A stretch of 64,000 bases of DNA, taken from assembly GCA_026874595.1 (NCBI GenBank), contig CM049314.1:26053729-26117728 (forward strand). Direction: 5' to 3'. Below the pieces are notes generated by a model, which saw only the letters and a program-made list of their open reading frames with translations, was not told where the DNA came from and ran no database searches. Below are positions 45,055 to 57,324 of the stretch, one piece after another; positions within the stretch are counted from its first letter, which is position 1, and every line of letters starts with the position of its first letter. The DNA is from Sipunculus nudus (taxonomy: Eukaryota; Annelida; Sipuncula; Golfingiida; Sipunculidae). The position numbers and the translations under genes were made by a program.

Positions 45055-48000
45055 GATTATGAACAGGGACTGCTTATATCAAAATCGACCAGGTATTGTA
45101 AAGATACCAAAAAAAATAAATGCAAACAGTTTAAACATGTAAATGAACCAGTCTTAAAAGTGCGTACATATTTGAATGCTTTATGGTTGCCCCGGACATA
45201 CCTTATAGTAAACAGATCTATCCAACATGGTTGAAAATCTTGAGGGGGTTTTAAAACGAGGCCCTGTGTCAGCATTATGAAACAAATCACTTGTAACTGT
45301 GTATGATATTTCGGCACGTTGACACTGTTCTGGATTGGACATAAATAGAGGAAGTGCAGCCAACATTTCATGTCATATTTTAACACCTTATAGGTAGCCA
45401 TTGTGACAACTAATGTACACAATGACTAATATATATGTTCCGCTATTTAGGAATAAGAACAGGTAGAACAGATTTTAATCAGCGAGGTTTGTTCACCAGT
45501 TCCATGTTAATGTAGACATATAAAAGGGTTTAGCTAAGTGAAGAGCCGAGTGTGAAGGTGCTACCTTGTCTAACAACATGACTCCGGTCGTTAAGTAGAC
45601 AAATTTCAACAAGGCTTGATTGATCATCATGATCAAAGGCCCGTAACAGGAAATCCAAATGTATGTTAGATGACTTAATTGTATTAAAATATTTAGATTC
45701 AGAAAAAGAATGACTCTCCGAACACAATCTCATTAATTATTTAGCATTTATAACTAGTCCATATATTTTATGATAACTGCAGAAAGATCATATTTCGAGT
45801 AAACAATATTGTTGATCAATAATGACAGACGTGCAATGTGGTACAACGGTTGTGGTAGTGCACACCATATGTCCCTCACTGTACCAAACCACAGAGCAGA
45901 ATATATTAAAGCCATGTCAATTGCACATGTAAGATATAAAGAACATTTTCATTTAAAATATTCTTGTTAGTACTAAAACAGTAAACAATTTGATTTCCTT
46001 ACACTTATGTTGTCAGTACATTATATCCAACATGGTTATAAATTAATTCCTTTTTTAATTTAAATACCAAAATACGCGTATTTCCTATAAATTATACAAT
46101 GCACCTTTCGCAATTCACATCAATGCCAAGAAAACCTGTAAATATTTTATACAGAATTCAATAACTATCAACCAGACATTGGAATATTCTACATTCATTT
46201 TCGCGACATCACAGTCAAAATTACAAATGGGACCCTACAAACCTTTATATACAGCAAAACGACTGGCAGGTAACCAGTATTCACCCAACAATATGGGGTA
46301 GAACCAGGAAAGAGTAGAAAAGTAAAAAGAAAAGGCCACTACAGTTATACGTAATACTCTTCTTGCTAAAAAAAAACTAAAACAGAAACAAACTTCGCAC
46401 ACCGTTAGGCATCAAATATTATCTATGTATACCGCAATCTCAAAATAGAATTGTTTATGATTGTAACCAATATGAGATGTAACCTTAGAACAACTCTTTC
46501 ACAACATATCAATTTTCAAACAGTCTACCAGGCTAAACATTAATAGAATAGTATTTAATAACAATAGTAAAAAAATCAAATCTGTAATTATTATCTATGA
46601 CGGGACATTCCCATGTCAACTGTAGCCGCTCTGACGCACGTCCACTCATTACACATAACGGAACATCAGTTATCCATGGTATTAAATACATAATTCTGGA
46701 ACATTTTGTTTGCACCAGTAAAGGTGTAATATATGCTACTTTATAGAAACCGTCTGGAGATACTATTTACATAGCAACACGTGGGAGAATTAATGAATCT
46801 CGCCGTACAATGCTTAGCTTAAGTAATATGCTTACAGGCATAGGTTTATCCCTTCTAGTGCTTGTTCGCTGCGAGTATTTAATTGATAATTTAATAAACA
46901 GAGAAGAACCAGCTGTTCCCATAGAGTATGCCTGAGAACCACTTACAGGCAAACTTGAATATCATACAAAACAGTGCGGCGAATCTTTCACAAATCACCC
47001 ACACCATACAAAAGTAACATTATTAACAAATTACTCTTCTTAGGATATGTAAAACGGATAAAGAATGTAATTTCACGTTGAGAAGGGCAAACATATATAT
47101 TGATCTGTAATGAGATGTACAATTATAACCGGTATATGGTAGAAATGGAATTTATTTTATGCTTAAAAGTAAAAATAATAATTATTATTTAAGAAAATGG
47201 TGAAGGCATCGCTAACCAATCATGAAATGCCTATTGATTCTTATGTTAATCAGTAAAGTCCATGTTAAGAAAAAATAATATGTTTTTGGAATGTTTGCTT
47301 TTTGTCTGTCATTTGTACACCACAAAATGTATAACATTTGATTTTTTACACATGCATTTACCAAGTGAACAACATAAACAAATGTTTTGATGAAAAAGAT
47401 ATATGATATACAGGACCTCAACTAAATTTATGAAAAATTATACAAAAAATATACTTTGATAATTTAACTTTTGCAGCATTTGTCTAATTTTAAGTGAAAT
47501 ATATATAAAGTGAAGGCTTGATCTACAGTTGAACCATAACGTGAACATCAAAAAAATTATTACTTTTAGCTAATTTTTCTCTATATCAATAATCCTAATT
47601 TCAAATGATATAAATATGAAAGTCATGTATATAACCAGCAACATATACAATTTGGCAAATTTTAACAAATTATCCAGTTGTAACCGTAAGCAGTACCAAC
47701 ATGGAAGACAAATATAATGTCATATTCACTAATTCCCTTTACAAAGAAAAATAATCGATCGACCAAAAAAGTATGACCAATCTTTGAGAATACTTTTTAT
47801 CTTCATTTCCATTTGCCTTTTGGAGCTTGAACGCTTTCTACTTCTTTACATTCCCATGTGTAATCTGAAGTACAAGTAAATATCTAATTAACATATGTAC
47901 GTAAAATAGCAACAAAGCAAACAGGAAATTTACAATTGCATGGCATAGTACAAATATGTATTTAATGGTACGTTTAGATACAAAAAAGTATAATGCTAAA

Positions 48001-48325
48001 CCCCTATCAATACGAATCCTAACCAACTTCAGAACATCTACTATCAAAATTTTAACTAAACAAATATAAACATCACTGATAATCAACGGCACACTGAAAT
48101 TGATATATATGTTGGCACACCAAACAGCTGAAATATGACTTATTAACAAATTAGGAACGCAAGATTTTAACATTCATTTATAAGGAAAGACAATAACACA
48201 GTTTTGTTGTAAGACCCATTTGTGACCACATATAAAAATCGTACCCGTTTAAACTATAGCTCTTTCATTTTGTCAAATATTGACCTTTTACCTAAATGAA
48301 AAATCGTTGAAATTTATTTTTTTGC
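45055..48325. other. AT-rich stretch without recognised gene
   Basis: Overlapping open frames at 45057-45422 (-) and 47838-48173 (-) lack any family resemblance and have the skewed composition of AT-rich non-coding DNA. Confidence 0.5.
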
Positions 48326-48538
48326 ATATTGTAGCATTTTATTGGTTTACGATTTTTTCTATTCATGTTTCCGGATCTGGCCATCAGGCGTGCTGTACAA
48401 CAATTTTACTCAATTTTATTAATCATTTACTTCATTAATGACCAAGAGGCTCATACTTTGAAGTAATTGCTTCAAAACTGATACGATATCTGTTAAATAG
48501 AAATATCTCGAAATGAATTTTCCATTTTTGGAATATAA

Positions 48539-48555
48539 CCACCAGGGGATGCTGC
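48539..48555 (+). promoter_or_regulatory. CTCF-like motif 1 of the array
   Basis: CCACCAGGGGATGCTGC resembles the CCASYAGRKGGCRSY core of CTCF sites. Confidence 0.4.
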
Positions 48556-48839
48556 GATTCAACCACTTCAACATATGATTTTTGCCCTATAGCTTCAAAA
48601 GTATAAATTATATTGTAATTTTAATTTCAGAATCTACAGAAACTACAATCAATGGGCTTATTGCTGGTGCACTTGACCTCATTCTACTGTAACCATGTTA
48701 ACCTATTTAAACTTAAATTCTGAGCAATTTACCTAAGCCTTTGTAACTTTGTCAATTGCAAAGCTAGAAAGGTCTATATTTTGCATGAAGTAGAGTTTAA
48801 TTAGGAATGCAAGATTTTGTTTCAGGTTTCAGGAAATGG

Positions 48840-48855
48840 CCACCAGAAGGTGCTG
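48840..48855 (+). promoter_or_regulatory. CTCF-like motif 2 of the array
   Basis: CCACCAGAAGGTGCTG, same orientation as motif 1. Confidence 0.4.
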
Positions 48856-48981
48856 TAAGACACTGTTGCTTGATTGTCTGAATGACGCCCCTGAGGCCGC
48901 AGTTTGGAATTATGTCTTCAAAACTCATACATCATATATTTAATAGAAATATTTCGAAAGGATGTCATTTTTTAAATAAAT

Positions 48982-48999
48982 CCACCAGTTGGCTTGCAG
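48982..48999 (+). promoter_or_regulatory. CTCF-like motif 3 of the array (degenerate)
   Basis: CCACCAGTTGGCTTGCAG sits at the same place in unit 2 as motif 1 does in unit 1. Confidence 0.35.
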
Positions 49000-49263
49000 T
49001 GCCAAACACTTCAGAATAATATTTTGGTCTCATAGATTCAAAACTATTAAAAAGGTCTCAACTTATAACTAAGGTCAATTGGCATATTCCTGGGTATACT
49101 TGACCTCGTTCTGCGGTTACCATGGTCACCTGTTTTGTAGTAGAATGGCATTTACGTTAGCTTTTTTAACTTTGCCATTTTTAGAGCTACAGAGGGTTAA
49201 ATTTTAGCATCACGTAGAGTTCAAATAGTGTTACAAGATCATAAAATAAGTTTTGTCCATTTA

Positions 49264-49282
49264 CCTCCAGGAGGCGCTGCAG
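49264..49282 (+). promoter_or_regulatory. CTCF-like motif 4 of the array
   Basis: CCTCCAGGAGGCGCTGCAG, equivalent in unit 2 to motif 2 in unit 1. Confidence 0.4.
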
Positions 49283-49405
49283 TATTTGCAATATATCACT
49301 TAATGATGATTGACATGCCTCAATTTCACAGCAATCATTTTGAAACTAATATTTTCATGTTTAATATTATTATCTGAAAAATGATTTAACATTTTTGGTT
49401 TAGGA

Positions 49406-49422
49406 CCGCCAGGGGGTGCTGC
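49406..49422 (+). promoter_or_regulatory. CTCF-like motif 5 of the array
   Basis: CCGCCAGGGGGTGCTGC, in unit 3 at the place of motif 1. This is the best match of the five. Confidence 0.45.
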
Positions 49423-49569
49423 ACTCGAAAAACAACACAAATCACTACTGTGTCATATCTCAAAAGCTGTAAAAGATATTATTATTTTCATTCCTGCATC
49501 TGAAACTAGAAATGATGGTCTTTTTCCTGTGGGAACTTAGCAGTATTCTGACATAATCAGGTTGACCTT

Positions 49570-52500
49570 ATTTAGAATAAAACTTCTTGAAGTTGGAAAT
49601 ATTTAGATATCTATCTCTGCCACAGGCCCTTAGGTGCTGTTCTCGCTTTTAACCGTATACTGTTGATACACATCTTTTATTACATTGCACCCGCTTCTTT
49701 TGTTAAGATCGGTCAAGTATCATGGTCATAATATCTTTTTCTCCATGTCAGACATTCCCCTATCCACATAAACTGTAGCTAAGCTTTTCATCTCTCCAAT
49801 CCCCATAACATGAGAGAATTATCAGACCTTGACTGTCTTTCTGTATGTTTATTTAAGTATTCAATTTCCGGCAAACGTTCGACCATATTTTTTTCTGTCA
49901 GCGACATTAGTCAAAGGGGTATTGACAGATTCTGATTAAATTTCAGGATAGCTTGGCAATGGTCCTAGGAAAGTTGATTGAATTTTGATGCTGCATCGAC
50001 GGAGGTCTGCGCTCTACGAGTGCTTTTATAGTAAATACTATATGCTTTATAATACGGATAAGATATCTCTAATGTTTCAAACGGGTGACATTTTACTCCT
50101 GATATTTGATGTGATTTGATGTCAGTGGTTATTACAAGGTAATACTTTACGATTCATAACGGGTTTGATATTTACCACCTGCAAATTAAAGAATATTAGG
50201 AAAAATTTAAGATTCGGAGGTCATGAAGTTTAGGCAACACGTATACAACGGACTGACACATTGGAAATATTACGTTGTCATCAGCATTATTCTGATAAAA
50301 TACCCTGTATTTAAAAGATAAGGATACCCTAAATAGCTGCAGGTTTAGAAAGAGCTGTGTAGCCTACGTGCCAATCGGAATATAGTGTGTACACAACCAC
50401 GTTATAACCACTGACTTACGCTTAAGAACAAATGCGATTAACTCACCTGATATCTAGACATTGGTCTAGATGACACAAACGACCACGAATTGCAATTCCA
50501 AACACTTGAGAAGAAGTCACGTCCATGTGACCAGAAAAAAAAACTTGAAGGATATGGCGTAAAAAATAGAGCAAACACCATGTTTACCTCACCAGTGCAT
50601 TTTCAATGTATATGTCAGGTATATAAATTTTCAATAAAAAACATTGTTCAAGTCTGAATACCTTAGAAGTACTAAGCTATCAAACACTGAGTTATGTAGG
50701 TACATAAATTGCATCGAGCAAGCACCCATTTCGTCTTTTCTTGTATTTAAATCAAATATGGATTGCCTTAGGATTAGTTAACCGAGTATAAAACACATCT
50801 TTTTTAGAATGCTATGGTTTTAAAAGTCCCTTTTCGGATTAAGATGAAAAGAGAACTACATACCCAACGTAAAATCATTTTGAACACAATTGTATAACCA
50901 TGAAAAGATTCACATGTTACTAGTTTGAGATATATAATAATTATTCTGTTTGCGTTATACCACAAGACCAACCTTTCGGCTATTAGAACTCACTCAAAAC
51001 AACAAGGGACATGTGGATAAAGCAGAAGCATGTTCCGAATATCTTAGCATGTTTTCCATTTTATTGGACACAAATTTCATTTGTAAGTATAACTGTTTCA
51101 TCATATAACGCATCACGCGAAATACATCATCTTTCTTGATAATTAATAACAGATCCCAGTATGAATGTGTGCGTCTTTACATATATGTTTTCGTATACAT
51201 ATAATAATACTTCTATAATATATGCAACATGGAGTTAATTACGTTTTGGATTGAAAATGTGAATAGTTGGTTAAAACAATAAGTAAACCAGAACCTAACT
51301 AACCATCTGTTATTCAGGCCATGTGTCAGATGTCCACAGCGTAAAACGGCTGTCACTCTTACTGGTGACCATGAAAATATAAAAGTGAACTGAGAATATT
51401 AAATGTTTCTATTCAAAGACTTTCACAATGGTCTTCGAAACAAACAAAACATTCTCTTACTGTAAACAGTTATTTCAATATTTGTGTCCCCACTCTGGTT
51501 AGTTTAGTTAACTGATCCACTGTTCGGTTAATCAAATGATCCCCTAATCAGTTTGTTTCAAATTCCCTTTGTACATACGCCGCAACCTATCCCCTGCAAA
51601 ACGAATCAAAGTATAGGTTACAGTCATATATGGAATGACTACATTATTTCTAACTAGTGACCAATCCTTCGTCCGAAATAATATGAATAAGATTCATTTG
51701 TGACATATATTTGTAATTTTCCTGAAAATATGTATTTTCCTTAAAGGTTGACAAAATTTATTGTTTATGAGGATTAGTATAAGATTCAGAGAGCTGTGAC
51801 AAATATAAAGAGGCAAAAATAGGAGAATCACCCCACTAACATACAACATTGATTTAAAAATGCCCGTATACTTTCATATGTTATATTTGAATGTAACTTG
51901 TTTCCATAAACTATAAGTCGATGTGTAAATCACCCTATGCTTGATTACTTCATGTAGGCGTGGATTCTTGTTTTATACGATCACAGTAAACAAATGATAA
52001 GTATCTACATGATAGCTTTAACTATGACCTCGTGGCTGAACTATCTAATAATCATTTGAAGTGAAATACAGGTTTAAATATATGTAATTTCTGATGCTTT
52101 TAGTCACGAATGTGGAAATATTGATATTCCATAAAATATGTTGATATATAATCGATAGGAGTTGAGTTAGATATTTGTTTTTCCCCCCAAAATGATGCCT
52201 GGTTAGGTGCGCCAATACAGTGCTGCCACCTTCCGTGTATGAAATACACTCGTATAATGAAACACCATACAATCCCGGTGTTGTTTAAATCCACTTAAGT
52301 TTATTGAGGCTGTTCATTATTGTCGATCACTACTATGTCAATAACATGTTCGTGATCTGTAAAGTAAAACCATCCATGAGATGTTCCGAATAAATGAGGT
52401 TTTTAGTATTTGTCAGAAGGCAGAGAATTATTTCGCAATGATATCGAACGATCGACAGTTGTTCATTGAAGACTATGTTTAAACAAAATGTATATTATAT

Positions 52501-53950
52501 ATGATTACAACACATTAAAAAATTGCAGCTGCACTCAAAATATAGCCTACCTGTAACCAATAAGATCAGCAGGTACACGTTTTCAAATTTTGAAATCATT
52601 TTGTATTTACAGCAGTTTTTTATTCAATGCGAACTGTGCCTACTTTGAATTAATTACGATATAACTAAAATATTAAGAATATACAGAATAAGATTCCTCG
52701 TAATACTCTCATTTTATGAATGGTTTTAAATAATGAAATCAAAGAACGGCTCAGATAAGGAATTGACGGTCTGAGTGGTGTGTGAGTCATGTATTTGAGG
52801 AGTCTGGACTGTAAAATATAATTTCGCGCAAAGTGACTTCAAAAGTGATTTTCTATTAGCAAAAGTTGTTTATCCATAAGCACATCATAAACGTTCCATT
52901 AAAATGATAACTAATCCCGAAATAATTTAAACCTTATGTGAAATATTGCGAATCCGGACTAATATGTATGTCTAAAATTTGTGAAAGGATAGATAACTAG
53001 CTGGTTCAGAAGCCATGTGGTTAAGTGCGCCTACTATTCAGTGCTGCCAACTTCTGTGTATGGGCGCCTGCTTATTTGATGAAAATATCTTACAACCCTT
53101 TCATGATTTATCATCGTCATTAAGGGTGTTCACTTTCTCATATAAATGTTGTGTTGATATAGTAATTATGAGCTATATATGAACGCAAACGATCATTTAA
53201 TTACTACGAAATAAGGTCTTTGATATCAAATTAAAGTAATTAGGCACAATGAAGACAACATTTAACCAACATGAGTGTAACATATAAGTTTAAATTTGAA
53301 ACGGCAAATAGTTAATAAAAAAAAAACAACTATATTGTTTTACATCAGCTATAAATATGATGCCAACCCTTCACATAGCGGCACTTAATATATCTCCATG
53401 ATGCATCTGTAAACTTTGTTCTCCTTCCTGGCGGGGATTAGTTGTGTTACAAATAAGTTGAAATGTAACACTTTAACTCTCTAATTAATAGAAACGTTTG
53501 AACAAGGAAATTGAAGAGATCTATTTTTTTTTACATTTACGGTTCCTTTAAATGTTTGTTGCGTTTTCATACATTAAAAATGTCTTTTCTCTGTCAAGAC
53601 GGGATTAAATAGTTGGCAACATCTTTAAAGCACCAAATAGATGATTGGATTCGTCATTGTATGACAAGGTTGTGTATGGTGCTCCCCCATTTCTAGGCTA
53701 AAAATTTAAACAAGATTGTTCTCCCTGATAAATCTCTTCTTAAAATTCATTATTTGGGTAAACAAAAATTAAAAATCCAGGATTTTTTTCGTAACGTGTT
53801 TTCTAGTTATTGTTTCGGAGCAGATCTTTGTACTGTGTCGGAAATGGGCTATGTCGTATCAAGAAAATATTCCTTTTCACAGAGGCCGGGTCCTGATACT
53901 GTTGCGACTTACGTGGTATACCCTTTCCAACTATATAGCAAGGGTATTCA
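49570..53950. other. AT-rich stretch without recognised gene
   Basis: A GGTTAGGTGCGCC...CAGTGCTGCCACCTTC.GTGTATG word (52201-52240) recurs in weaker form at 53020-53060 (GGTTAAGTGCGCC...CAGTGCTGCCAACTTCTGTGTATG), probably a dispersed repeat. No gene recognised. Confidence 0.5.
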
Positions 53951-53959
53951 TACATCTAC

Positions 53960-53969
53960 TTATATATAT

Positions 53970-54001
<32 letters not shown>
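53960..54001. repeat. Interrupted (AT)n microsatellite
   Basis: AT dinucleotides with one AAAT interruption. Confidence 0.9.
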
Positions 54002-54009
54002 GCATGTAT

Positions 54010-55295
54010 ATACCGACCCACCCATGTGACAATGTACCGCCGTCTCTATGAATAAATTAATAATTCTGTCCATAGAAGACATATAAAAAAACAAATTCGA
54101 ATTCTTTAACTCTAGTTGGATTATAATGTTATAAAATATGTTTGGCCCAGATTGGACAGCCTAAAACACTTGTCCATTTAAACTTCAATGCAACCTGACG
54201 GAGTGGAGGACCGGACGACTGTAACCGGTGCATAATAAATTGCTGACAAGACCGGACCTGTTAATCGAAATTCCGGCCCGACCATCCCTGGACCATCCCA
54301 AAATTATGGTGGTGGTAACTGAGATCATCTTTACCAGAATATAATGCCCAGATCTGTTCATGTTCCTTCGATTATTCCATTTTCTGGAGAGAGTTTACTG
54401 TATATAAAAGGGTTGAGCTCATGAAAATTTAGTTGGTAATTTTGTAGACAGATTTGAGTTTGCAGGCCCCTCTGAACATGAAGTTGTACAAATGTACCTG
54501 GCCATAATGTTGTATGCTTAGACTGTTCAGTACCATCGGCTTATACTCGTGGTCAATCTCACATATTACATAATATGGCCCAGAGTAGAGCACCAGCATG
54601 ATAACCTGTGACCTAATATACGCTATTATAGAGGCTGCATGGCTTTGTCATCAGCTGGATATAGCTTTACATAACAGCACAAAGCCTGAGGTGTTCTCCT
54701 CTTGTATCAGCAAAACACAATGGCACTGCATGGCCGAAAACCGCATGCAAGAAAGAAGCCATGCTCTTTTGATCTCTATCTCTGTGTATACCTTCTAGAT
54801 AAGAGCTGGAATCCCTCTGTTGTTCCCTGGAGAATGTAATTCTATCTCCATGGAAGTACCATACCCTTCCCCCTTTTCACCTAAATAGCTTAGCATTACT
54901 TAACAGGATTAACCTGTCCACTGAAAATATCTTTGTCAAATATAAGCTATGAAATGTTTTCAGCCAATACTATCCCCCAGCTAGAGCAGCTAGTGGCTCT
55001 CGGCATACACACTTAATAGAAATGGACCCTTTATCCTCGAGTCTTGTTTTATATTTCAGTAAAGATGCATGTACATGGAAGACATAGGGTCCCGTCTGTT
55101 TATTTCCCCCATTAAAATGTTAAATCTGACCGTTACAAGGTATGATATGTTGTTTTATGCATTTAAGTCATTTAAGTTACTGAACATGTTAGTCAGTGTG
55201 GTCAAGATGTTATAAAAAGGTGTTTCTTTATGGTGTAGACATGGCCAAGTATTACATAACATACAATGAACAACCGAGGCTCTCCTTGCTGTACG
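54010..55295. other. Stretch without recognised gene
   Basis: GC-richer patch at 54.19-54.31 kb with GACCGGACCTGTTAATCGAAATTCCGG, reminiscent of Tigger-type terminal sequence but without a clear end. No gene recognised. Confidence 0.35.
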
Positions 55296-55299
55296 CTGA

Positions 55300-55395
55300 T
55301 ATACCGACACCTTTCAGGGAAACGGCACATACACGTACTCTGTGACGTCAAATATAGCACCCAAATATGGCCATATCCTCACCTGCGTAAACAAA
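55300..55395. repeat. Dispersed repeat shared with 38745-38868
   Basis: Same series of shared words as the copy at 38.8 kb, including GACACCTTTCAGGGAAAC and ATGGCCATATCCTCAC. Confidence 0.65.
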
Positions 55396-55460
55396 TATGC
55401 TATGAACTCCCCTTCAAACACTAGAATACAGTCTGTGGTTATTTACGCGTTGATCGCCCG

Positions 55461-55565
55461 AAAATGTAATCAATTATACATGGTATCATTGCCGAGCTAT
55501 CCTAAAAAAATTTCAACAAACTAGGATAGCTCGGCAATGATACCATGTACAATTGATTACATTTT
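55461..55565. repeat. Near-perfect hairpin, 44 bp arms, 17-base loop
   Basis: The left arm 55461-55504 (AAAATGTAATCAATTATACA...) is the reverse complement of the right arm 55522-55565 with one mismatch. The loop is AAAAAATTTCAACAAAC-like. Near identity implies recent origin or selection on pairing. It could be a young foldback element, a hairpin-RNA source or a pre-miRNA-like fold. Confidence 0.9.
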
Positions 55566-55710
55566 TGTTTGTTCAACAAACTATGTTGAGGAGTTTTACT
55601 CATATCCTGCTGACAGACAAACAAATTCACAGATTAACAAACAAATATGCGCTGCCAATAACATAACCCTCGCTGCTAGGCTAGGCAGAGGTACAGATCG
55701 GGCAAACAAA

Positions 55711-55812
55711 TGCGGGGTCATCTCGGTTGGTGTAAATGAAAAATACCATATATGACGTAATGAGCGCAACGGATGCTTTCAAAGTTGATTTATAAACTAT
55801 CTTTTGCAACAA
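55711..55812. repeat. Solo diverged copy of the 57.3-57.9 kb tandem unit
   Basis: GCGGGGTCATCTCGGTTGGTGT...AATACC..TATGACGTAATGA...GGATGCTTTCAAAGTTGATTTAT...TTTTGCAACAACA follows the order of the tandem unit at 57376-57480. Confidence 0.75.
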
Positions 55813-56204
55813 CAACTCGATTCGCCAGTATTTGAGATTATAGAAGCACAGAACACCCTACTGGAATAATGGCAAAATTGTGAGAATATTTTAATTTAGT
55901 ATGTAACGTGAATATTTATCATATTAAATTTAATTTTTTATTTTTTTATTAATAATAAGAAATAAAAAAAATATAGCAACTTCACAACCAGCAGGCAATA
56001 TATTCTAGATGAACTAAGCTGAGTATTACAACATCGGAATGGCCTGTACTTCAACCTTTTGCCATCCATTTCCAAATTATTCCCATTTTTTCACTCACAT
56101 TGGCACTCACTGGCTTAGAAGCAATATCAGTTTCATATCATGTTTCATTTCAACATTTCAAATTTTAGGTGTTACCCATGTTACGGGGTGACATAAAAGC
56201 GGAC

Positions 56205-56295
56205 CGAACTGTCTCGTTAGTGAAGCTTGCTTTTCTAGCATTGCGGATAAAACGCCGAACATGTGGGCCACCGACATTGATTCGAATCCCGAATC
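56205..56295 (+). mobile_element. tRNA-derived SINE-like relic
   Basis: TAGCATTGCGGATAAAACG (56236-56254, A-box-like) and GATTCGAATCCC (56279-56290, B-box-like) surround CCGAACATGTGGGCCACCGA. This is the same arrangement as the minus-strand relic at 14770-14862, also with an upstream GTCTCGTTAG word. Not foldable as an intact tRNA by eye. Confidence 0.5.
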
Positions 56296-56418
56296 GGGCC
56301 AAAATGTTCCCATCAGCAATTTGTCTTCATAACAAACTGGAGCTCGTCCAAAACGACGCCAAACTTTGTGGCCTTGAGGATGGTGGTATGAAGTAATTCG
56401 GCAATTACCGCCACCTAG

Positions 56419-56456
56419 TTCACCACCTAGTTCACCAAGGTGAACTAGGTGGTGAA
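56419..56456. repeat. Perfect 18 bp-arm palindrome
   Basis: TTCACCACCTAGTTCACC and its exact complement are separated by AA. The left side also has a direct repeat of CCACCTAGTTCA just before it. Confidence 0.95.
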
Positions 56457-56727
56457 ATGATCCCGTTTCGTTATATAACAGTTCTTCATTACCTATCTAT
56501 AGTTTAGCACTATTTACATAAAAACAGTTGTTTTCTGTATTTTTTTTTTCTGCAGAGACAAGGATCAACGCACCTGAATGCAACTTTAATACACTGGTAC
56601 CTATTAAAGCTCCATATAGTGTACCTGTTTACAAGTACCGTTTTCGTTGTCCACAGATGTAAGGTTAAGCACCTCAATGTTTATCATTATGAAAAATCGA
56701 CCAGGGTAAATGGTGTAAGTGAATATT

Positions 56728-56812
<85 letters not shown>
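56728..56812. repeat. Long interrupted (AT)n tract
   Basis: About 85 bases of AT dinucleotides with TTTA interruptions. Confidence 0.95.
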
Positions 56813-56815
<3 letters not shown>

Positions 56816-57263
56816 TTCAAATATGTAACTCTCATATCAATGGTAGCGTATGACCCAGACAAATTCTTTTGTAAAAAAAAATGACAAGATATGATTAATT
56901 CGTTACATTTAAACATTATTTACTATAATTACAGTATACAACAAAACTATTATATTCAGTCTCCAGTTATTAGAAAATCACAAACAAATCCCTGATACTC
57001 CCTGTATTATTCAGAGTAAATACCGATTTAAATCGGCGACAACTCTTGAAAAGTCTGTTTTAAAATAGATATCCAGGGCAAACAGAGGTTTACCTAAACC
57101 AGTTAATATAAATTTGACTTAACATAGATCAAAGAACTGGGTGTTAATAATTGACCCTGCCTGATATAGCTTCATTCTAACAATCCAGGTACCCTTAAGC
57201 GAAATGGAATATAAAATGAAAATAAAACTTTCATTACGTATTGAAGAATGGAAATTATAAATA

Positions 57264-57267
<4 letters not shown>

Positions 57268-57315
<48 letters not shown>
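57268..57315. repeat. (AT)n microsatellite
   Basis: About 48 bases of AT dinucleotides just left of the tandem repeat. Confidence 0.95.
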
Positions 57316-57318
<3 letters not shown>

Positions 57319-57324
57319 TAAGTA

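Larger units (their letters stand above)
48330..49560. repeat. Diverged tandem repeat, ~430-446 bp period, ~2.5 copies
   Basis: Unit starts are marked by CTTCAAAACTGATAC (48470), CTTCAAAACTCATAC (48916) and TTTTGAAACTAATAT (about 49338). Each unit continues with AAATAGAAATAT-type sequence, a CCACCAG...GC motif, GTGCACTTGACCTCATTCT / GTATACTTGACCTCGTTCT, a CTGTAACCATG/GCGGTTACCATGG word, a TTGCAT/AGCAT...GTAGAGTT word, and a second CCACCAG-like motif. Unit-to-unit identity is modest, so it is old. No protein is encoded. Confidence 0.75.
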
